Below, one piece after another: positions 9,619 to 18,128 of a stretch of DNA of 64,000 nt. Below the pieces are notes generated by a model. It did no database searches. It was not told the origin of the DNA and saw only the letters and a program-made list of their open reading frames with translations. Origin of the DNA: Microbulbifer taiwanensis. GTDB lineage: Bacteria; Pseudomonadota; Gammaproteobacteria; Pseudomonadales; Cellvibrionaceae. Where the stretch lies: assembly GCF_014904815.1 (NCBI RefSeq), contig NZ_JACZFR010000021.1, forward strand, positions 81,236-145,235, in the 5' to 3' direction. Position 1 is the first letter of the stretch; the number at the start of each line of letters is the position of its first letter. The position numbers and the translations under genes are program-made.

Positions 9619-10029
9619 ATGATGAAACAGACTCTGCGCAACTCCGTATTTTTTATGATCGCTTTTTTCGCGGCAGCGGTGAGCCTGAACGCATCTGCCA
9701 AAGTGCAAAAGTCGATGACGGTTGACGCCACCGCCTACAACTCGGTGCCGGGACAGACCGACGACGATCCCTGGGTAGCGGCCTGGAACAACCGCCTGCG
9801 CCCGGGCCAGAAGGTGATCGCTGTGTCCCGCGACCTGGAAAAACACGGCCTGACCAATGGCGCCAAGGTAAAGATTGAGGGCCTGCCCGGCACCTATACC
9901 GTGCGCGACCGCATGAACAAGCGCTTCAAGAACCGCATCGATGTGTGGATGGAAAAAGACATCAAGAAAGCCCGTCAGTGGGGCAAGAAGAAGCTGAAGA
10001 TTTCCTGGGTGCGCCCGAAGAAGAAATAA
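9619..10029 (+). CDS. Secreted 3D-domain (RlpA-like barrel) protein
   Basis: A 136-residue exported protein. A signal peptide (to about residue 27, cleavage after ASA) is followed by a short domain resembling the 3D/double-psi beta-barrel family. The matching features are VDATAYNSVPGQTDDDPW, the later GLTNGAKVKIEGLPGTYTVRDRM, and an Asp-rich ending RIDVWM. Related domains occur in peptidoglycan-active proteins such as MltA and Rpf-like hydrolases, so a cell-wall role is possible. The C-terminus is very basic (KKARQWGKKKLKI...PKKK), suggesting binding to anionic polymer. GGAGG lies 9 bases before the first ATG. A clear terminator follows. Confidence 0.8.
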   Translation: MMKQTLRNSVFFMIAFFAAAVSLNASAKVQKSMTVDATAYNSVPGQTDDDPWVAAWNNRLRPGQKVIAVSRDLEKHGLTNGAKVKIEGLPGTYTVRDRMNKRFKNRIDVWMEKDIKKARQWGKKKLKISWVRPKKK

Positions 10030-10083
10030 CAGCGCCACCAGTCAGATACACGCAAAAATCGCGGCTACGACCGCGACCCTTTC

Positions 10084-10110
10084 AGCCCCGCCCTCCAGCG
10101 GGGCTTTTTT
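10084..10110 (+). terminator. Rho-independent terminator
   Basis: The stem AGCCCCGC (10084-10091) pairs with GCGGGGCT (10098-10105) across a 6-base loop and is followed by a T-run at 10105-10110. It lies 55 bases after the 3D-domain gene. Confidence 0.85.
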
Positions 10111-10126
10111 GTATTCGCTGTGAATC

Positions 10127-10657
10127 TCAGGGTTCGGTCTCCGCAGTAATACCCGGCAATTCCACACAGAGACTGTTTTCAATATAAAAAATACTCGGCT
10201 GCCGATCTTCGTTGTAACGATGTTCCAGGCCATCCTCTCCCAGCAGGACCAGGTATTCGGACTTGATCCAGCCGCCCCGGTCGCGATACTCGCTCAGCCA
10301 CAACAGGGCCGGCTGGTCCTCGTAGCAGCGGCCGTAGAACATGCGCGTTTTCTCCACCAGTTCCTTGCTCTCGTAATCGAGATACCGGCCGGGATAGGTA
10401 TAGCGGTCAGCGCTGCCCGGGTCCCCTGCCTCGCCATTGACGCCGTTACCCGGCCGCGCAATCTTGTGGATGTAGATAGCTGTATTCTCATCGCAATCCA
10501 CACAGCTGCGCCCGGCTACAATCGCGTAACCGTGAATTTCCGAGATCAAACGGGCTTCCTTCAGGTCGGTTCTGAGAATTCGCTGGTCGGAGAGCTGCAG
10601 CGTTTCGGCACCAGCCACACAGCTCAACAGCAGAAGGGGAATACAAAGCGCTTTCAT
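10127..10657 (-). CDS. Secreted protein of unknown function
   Basis: A 176-residue protein with an N-terminal signal peptide (LCIPLLLLSCVAGA, cleavage before ETLQL). The mature part is acidic and aromatic, with a CVDC pair near residue 52 and two further Cys. I recognise no family. The ATG at 10657 lacks a strong ribosome site. It converges on the 3D-domain gene across the terminator at 10084. Confidence 0.65.
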   Translation of the reverse strand: MKALCIPLLLLSCVAGAETLQLSDQRILRTDLKEARLISEIHGYAIVAGRSCVDCDENTAIYIHKIARPGNGVNGEAGDPGSADRYTYPGRYLDYESKELVEKTRMFYGRCYEDQPALLWLSEYRDRGGWIKSEYLVLLGEDGLEHRYNEDRQPSIFYIENSLCVELPGITAETEP

Positions 10658-10848
10658 GGAGAGGGAATCTGCCCGCGAACATCAGGTCGCACCGCCGGAG
10701 ACAATCATTCCGTGGTCGTCTCGCGACGGTGCTGTGATTGGGTTGTGTGCTGTCACACTGTCGCGATTCCCTTCTAAAGATAACCATAGCAGCTGTGGCG
10801 CCGTTGGCAGCTAATCAGGCAGGGAAAAGATAGGGAACAGAAAGGCGA

Positions 10849-10868
10849 CGCCGGTCATTGCACCGGCG
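10849..10868 (-). terminator. Stem-loop after the small acidic-protein gene
   Basis: CGCCGGT (10849-10855) and ACCGGCG (10862-10868) form a 7-base-pair stem with a 6-base loop. It lies about 40 bases past the stop of the minus-strand gene at 10911. On that strand the stem is followed by a short T-containing run, so it may be a weak terminator. Confidence 0.45.
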
Positions 10869-10910
10869 CCGTTGAAATGCGGTTCTTGTGGAGGAAACTA
10901 AGCGGTCGGT

Positions 10911-11171
10911 CTACCAGCTCTCGTCAGTCTCCTGTACCGGTCCAACGAAGGTTCCTATGCCCTCCTCACGCAGGGCATCCAGGGCCTCTTCCAACGCCTC
11001 CTGCTCGGTATCGAACGAATCCTCCCAGACCGTGGAGTTGTTGTTCTCGTCGACTATCTCCAGTAGCCAACCACCCTCGCCGTCCTCATAGATATCGATA
11101 TGAACGGAAACCTCGCCATCGCGATAGGCCTGGCTCAACTCCGACTCTTTGGGTGCAAACTGTTCATCCAT
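10911..11171 (-). CDS. Small acidic cytosolic protein, unknown
   Basis: An 86-residue, strongly acidic protein without signal peptide or membrane segment. The sequence reads as a compact beta-rich domain (VSVHIDIYEDGEGGWLLEIV) followed by a helix (EQEALEEALDALREEGI). The ribosome site GAGAGG precedes the ATG. I do not recognise the family. Composition and start signal make it a credible gene. The MITE at 11212 begins 41 bases upstream of its start and may lie in its promoter. Confidence 0.65.
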   Translation of the reverse strand: MDEQFAPKESELSQAYRDGEVSVHIDIYEDGEGGWLLEIVDENNNSTVWEDSFDTEQEALEEALDALREEGIGTFVGPVQETDESW

Positions 11172-11211
11172 GGGATTCGCCTCTCTGTAGTGTGGCCGAA
11201 CTGTGACAATA

Positions 11212-11475
11212 GTGTGGTGTAAGGTGCTAAATGCGGTTATCAGCGGGCCGCTAAGCGGCCAGATGCAAGGCGCTTTTGCGCCGGCATAGTAGCTCTATGT
11301 CAAGCAAATGCAACGCAGCAGATGGCTGCTTAGCGGCCCGCCCGAAGGGAGCCCCCCAAAATGCCCACAGCGGCGTTGCCACTCTTGAAAAGGGCTAGCC
11401 ATTCCCTGCGAGTGGCGCCTTGCTGTGAACATTTTGGGGGGCTCTGATAACCGCATTTAGCACCTTACACCACAC
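11212..11475. mobile_element. MITE-like nested palindrome, copy 1 (264 bp)
   Basis: Perfect 32-base terminal inverted repeats (11212-11243 and 11444-11475) begin GTGTGGTGTAAGGTGC. They enclose two further palindromes: GCGGGCCGCTAAGC/GCTTAGCGGCCCGC (11243-11256 and 11328-11341), and GAGCCCCCCAAAATG/CATTTTGGGGGGCTC (11349-11363 and 11430-11444). TA flanks both ends (11210-11211, 11476-11477), which would fit a TA target duplication as made by IS630/Tc1-type transposases. There is no coding capacity. A shorter copy lies at 43209-43363. It sits between two genes, upstream of both. Confidence 0.85.
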
Positions 11476-11534
11476 TAGTGGCCCGCCGGTCAATCAATTG
11501 TTTCCGCATCCCGGCATTACTGCCTGATAAATGT

Positions 11535-11563
11535 ACGACATTCGCCGCCGTCTGCGATAAAAT
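11535..11563 (+). promoter_or_regulatory. Possible sigma70 promoter of trhO
   Basis: ACGACA (11535-11540) and TAAAAT (11558-11563) are spaced by 17 bases, about 60 bases upstream of the trhO start. They match the consensus at four and five of six positions. Confidence 0.4.
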
Positions 11564-11626
11564 GCGCGGCGATTTTTGCCCCCACTGCTCCGGAATTACG
11601 CTCCGGCCCGCAAAGAGGAAAATACC

Positions 11627-12616
11627 ATGCAAAACCAGGCTGTCGTCTGCGCGCTCTACAAGTTCATCGCACTGGACGATTTCGAAACCCTGCGCGATCC
11701 GCTACTCAATGTCATGCTGGAAAACCGCGTGCGCGGCACCCTGCTGCTGGCCCGCGAGGGCATCAACGGCACAGTGGCCGGTTCCCGCGAGGGAATAGAC
11801 ACACTACTCACTTACCTGAAGTCCGACCCGCGCCTGGCGGAACTGGACTACAAGGAATCCTACACCGACTCGGTCCCCTTCCTGCGCAGCAAGGTGAAGC
11901 TGAAGCGCGAAATAGTCACTATGGGCGTGGAGGGCATAGACCCGCGGCGCTCCGTGGGCACCTACGTGAAACCCGCCGACTGGAACCACCTGATCAGCGA
12001 CCCGGAAGTGCTGCTGATCGACACCCGCAACGACTACGAGTGCCGAGTCGGTAGCTTCCGCAATGCGGTAAACCCGAACACCGACAGCTTTCGCGAGTTT
12101 CCGCAGTATGTGCGCGACAACCTGGACCCGGCCAAGCACAAGAAGGTGGCCATGTTCTGCACCGGAGGCATCCGCTGTGAGAAGTCCACCGCCTACCTGA
12201 AGGAACAGGGCTTCGAAGATGTCTACCACCTGCAGGGCGGCATACTCAAATACCTGGAGGAGGTGCCGAAAGAGGAGACTCTGTGGGAGGGCGAGTGCTT
12301 CGTCTTCGACGAACGGGTGACCGTGAATCACGATCTCCAGCGCGGCGACTACGACCAGTGCAACGCCTGCCGTATGCCGGTGACCCGGGAGGAAAAACAG
12401 TCGCCCCGGTTCGAACAGGGGGTCAGCTGCCCACACTGTTTTGACCAGGTCTCCGAGGCGGACAGGGCCAGATTCCGCGAGCGGGAAAAACAGATTCAGT
12501 TGGCGAAGCAGCGCGGCGAGGAGCATATAGGCCAGGAGGCGCGGGAGGTGACCGCAACGCGGCGCCGCCAGAAACAGGAAGAGCGCCGCCGCCAGGGGGA
12601 ATCCCGGAGCGCCTGA
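11627..12616 (+). CDS. trhO: tRNA uridine(34) hydroxylase, rhodanese family
   Basis: Oxygen-dependent hydroxylase that makes 5-hydroxyuridine at wobble position 34 of tRNAs (E. coli TrhO/YceA). The 329 residues show an N-terminal acylphosphatase-like domain ([17 protein letters not shown]) and a rhodanese domain whose active loop is [11 protein letters not shown] with Cys178 as catalytic residue. A C-terminal Cys-rich part follows ([12 protein letters not shown]) with a highly charged tail. The ATG at 11627 is preceded by AGAGGAA. It ends 6 bases from the stop of the convergent SpoIIAA-like gene. Confidence 0.95.
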   Translation: MQNQAVVCALYKFIALDDFETLRDPLLNVMLENRVRGTLLLAREGINGTVAGSREGIDTLLTYLKSDPRLAELDYKESYTDSVPFLRSKVKLKREIVTMGVEGIDPRRSVGTYVKPADWNHLISDPEVLLIDTRNDYECRVGSFRNAVNPNTDSFREFPQYVRDNLDPAKHKKVAMFCTGGIRCEKSTAYLKEQGFEDVYHLQGGILKYLEEVPKEETLWEGECFVFDERVTVNHDLQRGDYDQCNACRMPVTREEKQSPRFEQGVSCPHCFDQVSEADRARFREREKQIQLAKQRGEEHIGQEAREVTATRRRQKQEERRRQGESRSA

Positions 12617-12622
12617 AGCCAG

Positions 12623-13015
12623 TCAAAGTGCCAGGGACGGCATCGCTTCGTTTTTTGCCTGCAGCAACCAGGCCTCGGCCTCAGCCTCCACGAAGAACTG
12701 CCGCATGTCGTGTCCGCGAGACCTGGCTTCGCTGGCAACCATCTGCGAAGGATAGCGGTCACAGGGATGCAATACGGCTATGCGCGCCGCTCCCAGCACC
12801 GGATGTTCGGCCAGGAAGCGGCCGAACTGGCGCTGCTCCTCCGGCGAAATCGACTGCGCGAAGCGATGATCCACCAGGATGCGCAGCGGCGACCGGTGGC
12901 GATAGCTTTCCGCCAGCATCGACGCTGCTGCCATACGCTCGACCAGACTCATCGGACCGTAGTGCAGCACCCGCACTATGCCCGTGTCGGGTCTGTAGGT
13001 GATGTGAAAATTCAT
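12623..13015 (-). CDS. SpoIIAA/STAS-like protein, paralog A
   Basis: A 130-residue cytosolic protein. The beta-alpha pattern (LRILVDHRFAQSISPEEQRQ, ARIAVLHP) and the C-terminal FFVEAEAEAWLL, which resembles the F-x-x-x-x-E-A-x-x-W-L ending of SpoIIAA-like proteins, suggest a STAS-type fold. It is paralogous to the gene at 13207-13590 and the two follow each other on the minus strand. Function is unknown; SpoIIAA-like folds often bind lipids or partner proteins. Confidence 0.65.
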   Translation of the reverse strand: MNFHITYRPDTGIVRVLHYGPMSLVERMAAASMLAESYRHRSPLRILVDHRFAQSISPEEQRQFGRFLAEHPVLGAARIAVLHPCDRYPSQMVASEARSRGHDMRQFFVEAEAEAWLLQAKNEAMPSLAL

Positions 13016-13206
13016 CGTTGTAGTGTGGGTCCTGTGCGGCTGGATTTATTGTTTTTCCACAGCCAGATCACACCAAAAATGTGAACCGCATCACCAGTAT
13101 AAGTGGGCACAGTTCAAACGCTACAAAAATCGATAATTTTCGACTAAATGGAATCCCTGCGACGCATTTTCTGGCATCGCGCGACAACCACCACTCTGGA
13201 CACACT

Positions 13207-13590
13207 TCACCGCCCCTGCTTTCGACTCCGCAACCAGGCCAGCGCCTCAGACTCCACCAGAAACTGCCGGGTGTTGCCGGCGCGCTGGGCAATACGGCTG
13301 GCGGTCAGCGCTACCGGACTGTCGCCGCTGCGGAAAAGCACTGCAATACGCGCGCGCCGCAACACCGGGTGCTGGCGGATAAACTCGGCGAAGCGACGCT
13401 GCTCGGCGGTCGACATGGTGGTCTCCGCATAGCGGGTATCGACCAGCAGGCGCAGCGGGTTCAAATGGCGGTACCTGCCCACCACCTGCCCGGCGACCTG
13501 CAGCCGCTCGGCAAGCCCGACCCGGCCGATAAAATGAATGCGGACTATGCGCCCGCCGGTGAGATAGCGAATCTTGAAATTTGGGGACAT
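13207..13590 (-). CDS. SpoIIAA/STAS-like protein, paralog B
   Basis: A 127-residue paralog of the 12623-13015 gene. Shared landmarks are PLRLLVDTRYAE, EQRRFAEFIRQHPVL, ARIAVLF and the terminal FLVESEALAWL. It lies between apbC and paralog A on the same strand. An A+T-rich stretch (13670-13710, rich in A on the plus strand) upstream of it may hold its promoter. The fold assignment is by pattern only. Confidence 0.65.
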   Translation of the reverse strand: MSPNFKIRYLTGGRIVRIHFIGRVGLAERLQVAGQVVGRYRHLNPLRLLVDTRYAETTMSTAEQRRFAEFIRQHPVLRRARIAVLFRSGDSPVALTASRIAQRAGNTRQFLVESEALAWLRSRKQGR

Positions 13591-13742
13591 CCAGGTTTCC
13601 GCGCAAACTGCCAGTGCGCCCTACTGCAATGCATCCCAGCTGGCGCAAAATTCTCTCGCCACAATATATTTGGAATCATTTCCCCAAAAAAAGAAAAAAA
13701 TGAAAAAATTAACCCGACTGTGACCCTGTTCGCGGGCCGGGC

Positions 13743-14909
13743 TCAGTCGATTTCAATTTCCGGCAATTCCTCTTCACCGGCATTGAGCCAGATCTGCGCC
13801 GCCGCGCGTCGGGCTATCTCCCGGTAGAAGCCGGCGATCTCCCCGTCCGGTGCCGCCGCCACACTGGGGAGGCCGCTGTCGGTGCCCTCGCGGATCGCCA
13901 TATTCAGCGGCAACTGGCCCAGCAGCCGCGTGTCGTAATCGGCGGCGATGCGCTCGCCGCCGCCGCTGCCGAAGACCGGTTCGCTGTGGCCGCAGTTTGG
14001 GCAGGTGTGCAGGGGCATGTTCTCCACTATGCCCAGTACCGGCACCGACACCTTGCGGAACATCTCCACACCCTTGATCGCGTCCTTCAAGGCCAGGCCC
14101 TGGGGCGTGGTGACAATCACCGCGCCGGCCAGGGTGGTTTTCTGCGCCAGGGTCAGCTGGATATCGCCGGTGCCCGGAGGCATATCCACCACCAGGTAAT
14201 CCAGCTCGCCCCCCTCTTCACACCAGATTGTCTGGGTCAGTATCTGGTTCAGCGCGCCGCTGGCCATGGGGCCACGCCACACCGCAGGAGTCTCTTCTGT
14301 CATCAGGTAACCGAGAGACATGGTCCTCAGCCCCTGCACCTCTACCGGCAGGAAGAACTTCTGCTCCCGCACCTGCGGGCGCGCCCCCTCTGTACCGAGC
14401 ATGGTGGGCAGGCTGGGGCCGTAGATATCCGCATCCAGCAGGCCGACACTGGCCCCCTCGGCGGCCAGCGCCAGGGCCAGGTTGACCGCGGTGGTGGACT
14501 TGCCCACGCCACCCTTGCCAGAGGCCACGGCGACAATGTTCTTTACCCGCTGCAACGGCTCGGGTGCATCTGCCACCGGCGTCGCCGGGATATCGCTGAA
14601 CAGCTCGAACTGCAGATGTGCGTCGCCCAGTGGACCGCCCTTGAGGGTTGGCAGGCAGGCTTCGTGTACCCGTCCGCTCCAGCTGTCCGCCAGGCTCGCG
14701 CAGGGGTAGCCGAGCGTCAGGCCGACAAACACGGTGCCATCGTCGAAGCCGACTTCAATTTCGGCATCCAGCTCGTCCAGCGGCAGCCCTGTGGCCGGGT
14801 CGTGCAGCTGGCCCATGCACTCTGCCAGGCGCTCCAGTTCGGCCTGCACCTCTTCGGACACCTCTTCAAGGTGATGGTCGTGATCGTGGTCGTGCTGGTG
14901 ATCGCTCAC
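13743..14909 (-). CDS. apbC: Iron-sulfur cluster carrier ATPase ApbC/Mrp
   Basis: P-loop ATPase that carries and transfers 4Fe-4S clusters to apoproteins. The N-terminal MIP18-type domain is followed by the deviant Walker A GKGGVGKS (about residues 131-138), the switch DADIYGPSLP, and DMPPGTGD. CPNC holds the two cluster-binding Cys. The N-terminus is His/Asp-rich (HQHDHDHDHH), which may bind metal. The GTG at 14909 is preferred because GAGAGGAA lies just before it; a TTG at 14936 in the same frame is weaker. It is divergent from metG, the usual arrangement in Gammaproteobacteria. Confidence 0.93.
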   Translation of the reverse strand: MSDHQHDHDHDHHLEEVSEEVQAELERLAECMGQLHDPATGLPLDELDAEIEVGFDDGTVFVGLTLGYPCASLADSWSGRVHEACLPTLKGGPLGDAHLQFELFSDIPATPVADAPEPLQRVKNIVAVASGKGGVGKSTTAVNLALALAAEGASVGLLDADIYGPSLPTMLGTEGARPQVREQKFFLPVEVQGLRTMSLGYLMTEETPAVWRGPMASGALNQILTQTIWCEEGGELDYLVVDMPPGTGDIQLTLAQKTTLAGAVIVTTPQGLALKDAIKGVEMFRKVSVPVLGIVENMPLHTCPNCGHSEPVFGSGGGERIAADYDTRLLGQLPLNMAIREGTDSGLPSVAAAPDGEIAGFYREIARRAAAQIWLNAGEEELPEIEID

Positions 14910-15093
14910 TGTGTTTTCCTCTCGGCGAATCCTCAATGGCCGGCATTGTGGAGGATGAGCCCGGGCAACGCCAGCCGGCCGCCGGCGCCCTCCCTGCTAC
15001 AGCGCAAATCTGCTATATTCCGCGGTCTTTTGACGAAGTCCGGCCACACGTTCCGCAACCCTGGCCACAACCCCTCAGCCGATGGAAGAACCG

Positions 15094-17121
15094 ATGTCCG
15101 AAACGCGCAAGATCCTCGTAACCAGCGCACTCCCCTATGCCAATGGCTCCCTGCACCTGGGCCATGTGCTCGAATATATCCAGACCGACATCTGGGCGCG
15201 CTTCCAGCGCGCGCGCGGCAACGACTGCCTGTACATGTGCGCCGACGACGCCCATGGCACCGCCATCATGCTGAAGGCCGAACAGCTGGGCCTGACGCCG
15301 GAACAGCACATCGCCAATATGCAGGCGGAACACGAGCGCGACTTCGCCGACTTCCTGATTGGCGTGGACAACTACCACTCCACCCACTCGGAGGAGAACC
15401 GCGAGCTGTCGGCAATGATCTATCAGCGCCTCAGTGACAACGGCCATATCGCCTCGCGCACCATCACCCAGGCCTTCGATCCGGAGAAGCAGCTGTTCCT
15501 GGCCGACCGCTATATCAAGGGCACCTGCCCGCGCTGCAGCACCCCGGACCAATACGGTGACAACTGCGAGGCCTGCGGGGCCACCTACAGCCCCACCGAG
15601 CTGATCGATCCGGTGTCCGCCATCTCCGGCGTTGCGCCGATCGAGAAGGAATCCGAACACTTCTTCTTCACCCTGCCCGCCTTCACCGAATTCCTGCGCG
15701 ACTGGACCCGCTCCGGCACCCTGCAGGGCGAGGTGGCCAACAAGCTGGCGGAGTGGCTGGAAGAGGGCCTGCAGGAGTGGGATATCTCCCGCGATGCGCC
15801 CTACTTCGGCTTCGAGATCCCCGACGCGCCGGGCAAGTTTTTCTACGTGTGGCTGGACGCCCCCATCGGCTATATGGCCAGCCTGAAAAACTACTGCGAC
15901 GAGAAAGGTCTCGACTGGAAGGACTACTGGAAAAAAGACAGCGATGCCGAGGTGTATCACTTTATCGGCAAGGACATCGTCAACTTCCACGCCCTCTTCT
16001 GGCCGGCGATGCTGGATTCCGCGGACTTCCGCACGCCGACCAAGGTGTGCGTACACGGCTTCCTGACCGTCAACGGCAAGAAAATGTCCAAGTCCCGCGG
16101 CACCTTTATCAATGCGCGCAACTACCTCGACCACCTGAATCCCGAGTACCTGCGCTACTACTTCGCCGCCAAGCTGACCGCCGGCGTCGACGACCTGGAC
16201 CTGAATCTGGATGACTTTATTGCCAAGGTAAACTCGGACCTGGTGGGCAAGGTAGTGAATATCGCCTCGCGCACCGCCAAGTTCGTCAGCAAGTCCGGCG
16301 GCGAGCTGGCCGCAGAGCTGGCTGACGAAAAACTCTGGCAACAGTTCGTCGAGGCCGCGCCGCGTATCGCCGACAATTACGAGCAGCGTGAATACGCCCG
16401 CGCCATGCGCGACATCATGGGCCTCGCCGATGCCGCCAACGCCTGGATCGCCGACAAGGCGCCCTGGTCCCAGGCGAAAGAGGAAGGCAAGGAAGCGGAA
16501 GTGCTGGCCATCTGCTCCCAGGGCGTGAACATGTTCCGCGCCCTGATCACCTGGCTGGCGCCGGTACTGCCCAGCACCTCCGCCAAGGCGGCAGAATTCC
16601 TGAACTGCGAACTGGACTGGACCGCGGCCACCACGCCGCTGGCTGGCCACAGGATCGACAAGTTCAAGCCGCTGCTGCAGCGGGTGGAAAAGACCCAGGT
16701 GGACGCGGTGATGGAAGCGGCCAAGGAATCCCTGGCGCAGCTGCAGGCGGAGGCCAAGCCTGCCAGCGGTCCCCTGGCCGAGGATCCGATCGCCGAAGAG
16801 ATCCAATTCGATGACTTCGCCAAGGTGGACCTGCGTATCGCGCTGATCGCCAGGGCGGAACATGTCGAGGGCGCCGGCAAGCTGCTGAAGCTGACCCTGG
16901 ACCTGGGCGGTGAGACGCGCCAGGTGTTCGCCGGCATCAAGAGCGCCTACAAGCCGGAAGACCTGGAGGGCAAGCACACCGTCATGGTCGCCAACCTGGC
17001 GCCGCGCAAGATGCGCTTCGGCGTCAGCGAGGGCATGGTGCTGGCCGCCGGCCCCGGCGGCAGGGACCTGTGGATCCTCGAACCCCACGAAGGCGCCCAG
17101 CCTGGCATGCGGGTGATGTAA
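15094..17121 (+). CDS. metG: Methionine-tRNA ligase
   Basis: Charges tRNA-Met with methionine in the cytosol. The 675 residues match the long bacterial form. The HIGH-type motif HLGH is near residue 21, a zinc-binding knuckle has CPRC and CEAC, and KMSKS is at 330-334. The C-terminal OB-fold tRNA-binding/dimerisation domain starts near residue 575 ([14 protein letters not shown]). The ATG at 15094 is preferred over the ATG at 15082 because GGAAG lies 6 bases upstream of it. Confidence 0.97.
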   Translation: MSETRKILVTSALPYANGSLHLGHVLEYIQTDIWARFQRARGNDCLYMCADDAHGTAIMLKAEQLGLTPEQHIANMQAEHERDFADFLIGVDNYHSTHSEENRELSAMIYQRLSDNGHIASRTITQAFDPEKQLFLADRYIKGTCPRCSTPDQYGDNCEACGATYSPTELIDPVSAISGVAPIEKESEHFFFTLPAFTEFLRDWTRSGTLQGEVANKLAEWLEEGLQEWDISRDAPYFGFEIPDAPGKFFYVWLDAPIGYMASLKNYCDEKGLDWKDYWKKDSDAEVYHFIGKDIVNFHALFWPAMLDSADFRTPTKVCVHGFLTVNGKKMSKSRGTFINARNYLDHLNPEYLRYYFAAKLTAGVDDLDLNLDDFIAKVNSDLVGKVVNIASRTAKFVSKSGGELAAELADEKLWQQFVEAAPRIADNYEQREYARAMRDIMGLADAANAWIADKAPWSQAKEEGKEAEVLAICSQGVNMFRALITWLAPVLPSTSAKAAEFLNCELDWTAATTPLAGHRIDKFKPLLQRVEKTQVDAVMEAAKESLAQLQAEAKPASGPLAEDPIAEEIQFDDFAKVDLRIALIARAEHVEGAGKLLKLTLDLGGETRQVFAGIKSAYKPEDLEGKHTVMVANLAPRKMRFGVSEGMVLAAGPGGRDLWILEPHEGAQPGMRVM

Positions 17122-17136
17122 GGTCTTCCCTCGTCG

Positions 17137-17154
17137 CACCGGCCTGCGCCGGTG
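17137..17154 (+). terminator. Stem-loop after metG
   Basis: CACCGGC (17137-17143) and GCCGGTG (17148-17154) form a perfect 7-base-pair stem with a 4-base loop, 15 bases past the metG stop. No T-run follows, so it may be an mRNA-stabilising REP-like hairpin rather than an intrinsic terminator. Confidence 0.45.
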
Positions 17155-17265
17155 GGACGGCATATCACTACACCCGCCTCCCCTCAAACCACCTCCCCAA
17201 CCGGCCCGCAACCACTCCCGGGCTATCCTACTGTTCGCGGCAGCAAACAGCCCGGAAACCGCCCG

Positions 17266-17982
17266 ATGAAAAACCTGCCCCTGCAACAGCGCATCGCCCG
17301 GATCGACTGGTCCCGGGTAGCCACCGACCTGGACAGCGACGGCTGGGCACTGCTCGACCGGCTGCTCACCACCGCGGAATGCGACAGCCTGGCGGCCCTC
17401 TACCCACAGGACGAACACTTCCGCCGCCGCATAGTAATGGCCAACCACAACTTTGGCCGCGGCGAGTACAAGTACTTCGTCTACCCGCTGCCTGTACTGG
17501 TCGCCGAACTGCGCAGCGCCCTCTACCGGCCCCTGGTCACCGTCGCCAACCGCTGGAACCGGTGCCTGGGCGCAGGCAGCCACTACCCCGAAGAACACAG
17601 CGACTACCTGGCACTCTGCCACCGCGCCGGCCAGACCCGCCCCACGCCGCTGCTGCTGCAGTATGGCAAGGGCGACTTCAACTGCCTGCACCAGGATTTA
17701 TACGGCGAGCAGGTGTTTCCGCTGCAGGCTGTCCTCATGCTCTCCGACCCCGAAATGGATTTCAGCGGCGGCGAATTCGTGCTCACCGAACAGCGCCCGC
17801 GCATGCAGTCCCGCGCCCAGGTGGTGCCGCTGCGCAAGGGCAGCGCGGTGATCTTCGCCGTGCACCAGCGCCCGCAGAAGGGCAGCCGCGGCTACTACCG
17901 GGTCAACATGCGCCACGGCGTCAGGCGCCTGCACAGCGGGCGGGGGCGGGCCGCCGGGAATATCTTCCCCCGTGCCACCTGA
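17266..17982 (+). CDS. 2-oxoglutarate/Fe(II)-dependent oxygenase
   Basis: A 238-residue protein of the 2OG-Fe(II) oxygenase fold. The facial triad reads H-x-D in LHQDLYGE, with a distal His in MRHGVRRLH whose following Arg could bind 2-oxoglutarate. GGEFVLTEQRPRMQSRA and GSAVIFAVHQRP are typical core strands. The substrate is unknown; related proteins hydroxylate protein residues or repair alkylated bases. The ATG at 17266 gives the shortest complete domain, while the frame extends to 17152 without conserved sequence. Confidence 0.85.
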   Translation: MKNLPLQQRIARIDWSRVATDLDSDGWALLDRLLTTAECDSLAALYPQDEHFRRRIVMANHNFGRGEYKYFVYPLPVLVAELRSALYRPLVTVANRWNRCLGAGSHYPEEHSDYLALCHRAGQTRPTPLLLQYGKGDFNCLHQDLYGEQVFPLQAVLMLSDPEMDFSGGEFVLTEQRPRMQSRAQVVPLRKGSAVIFAVHQRPQKGSRGYYRVNMRHGVRRLHSGRGRAAGNIFPRAT

Positions 17983-18005
17983 TCTTGTTTTAACCGCGCT
18001 CCCTT

Positions 18006-18081
18006 GTAGGATGGCAAAGGAGCGCAGCGACGTGCCATCACCTGGCGCCCAGATGGGCACGCTGCGCTTTGCCCATCCTAC
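18006..18081. repeat. Imperfect 76-base inverted repeat
   Basis: The arm starting GTAGGATGGCAAAGGAGCGC (18006) mirrors the arm ending TTTGCCCATCCTAC (18081), with few mismatches over about 30 bases each side and a short loop near 18040. It is unlike the other two repeat families in the window. Similar palindromes starting GTAGGATGGGCAAAG are common in Gammaproteobacteria (memory, not searched). It sits directly upstream of the dehydrogenase gene. Confidence 0.75.
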
Positions 18082-18128
18082 GAAGCATTCTTTGTAGGGA
18101 CCTGCTCACTGCTGAAGGATCTGAATCA

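Noticed and set aside
11212..11475. Integron attC site or CRISPR leader
   Set aside because: It lacks the RYYYAAC/GTTRRRY core sites of attC and has no spacer array. The perfect terminal repeats and TA flanks fit a MITE better.
15013..17691. Open frame of 892 codons antisense to metG
   Set aside because: The plus strand encodes unmistakable MetG. Long antisense frames are common in GC-rich genes with this codon bias, and the translated sequence has no domain signature.
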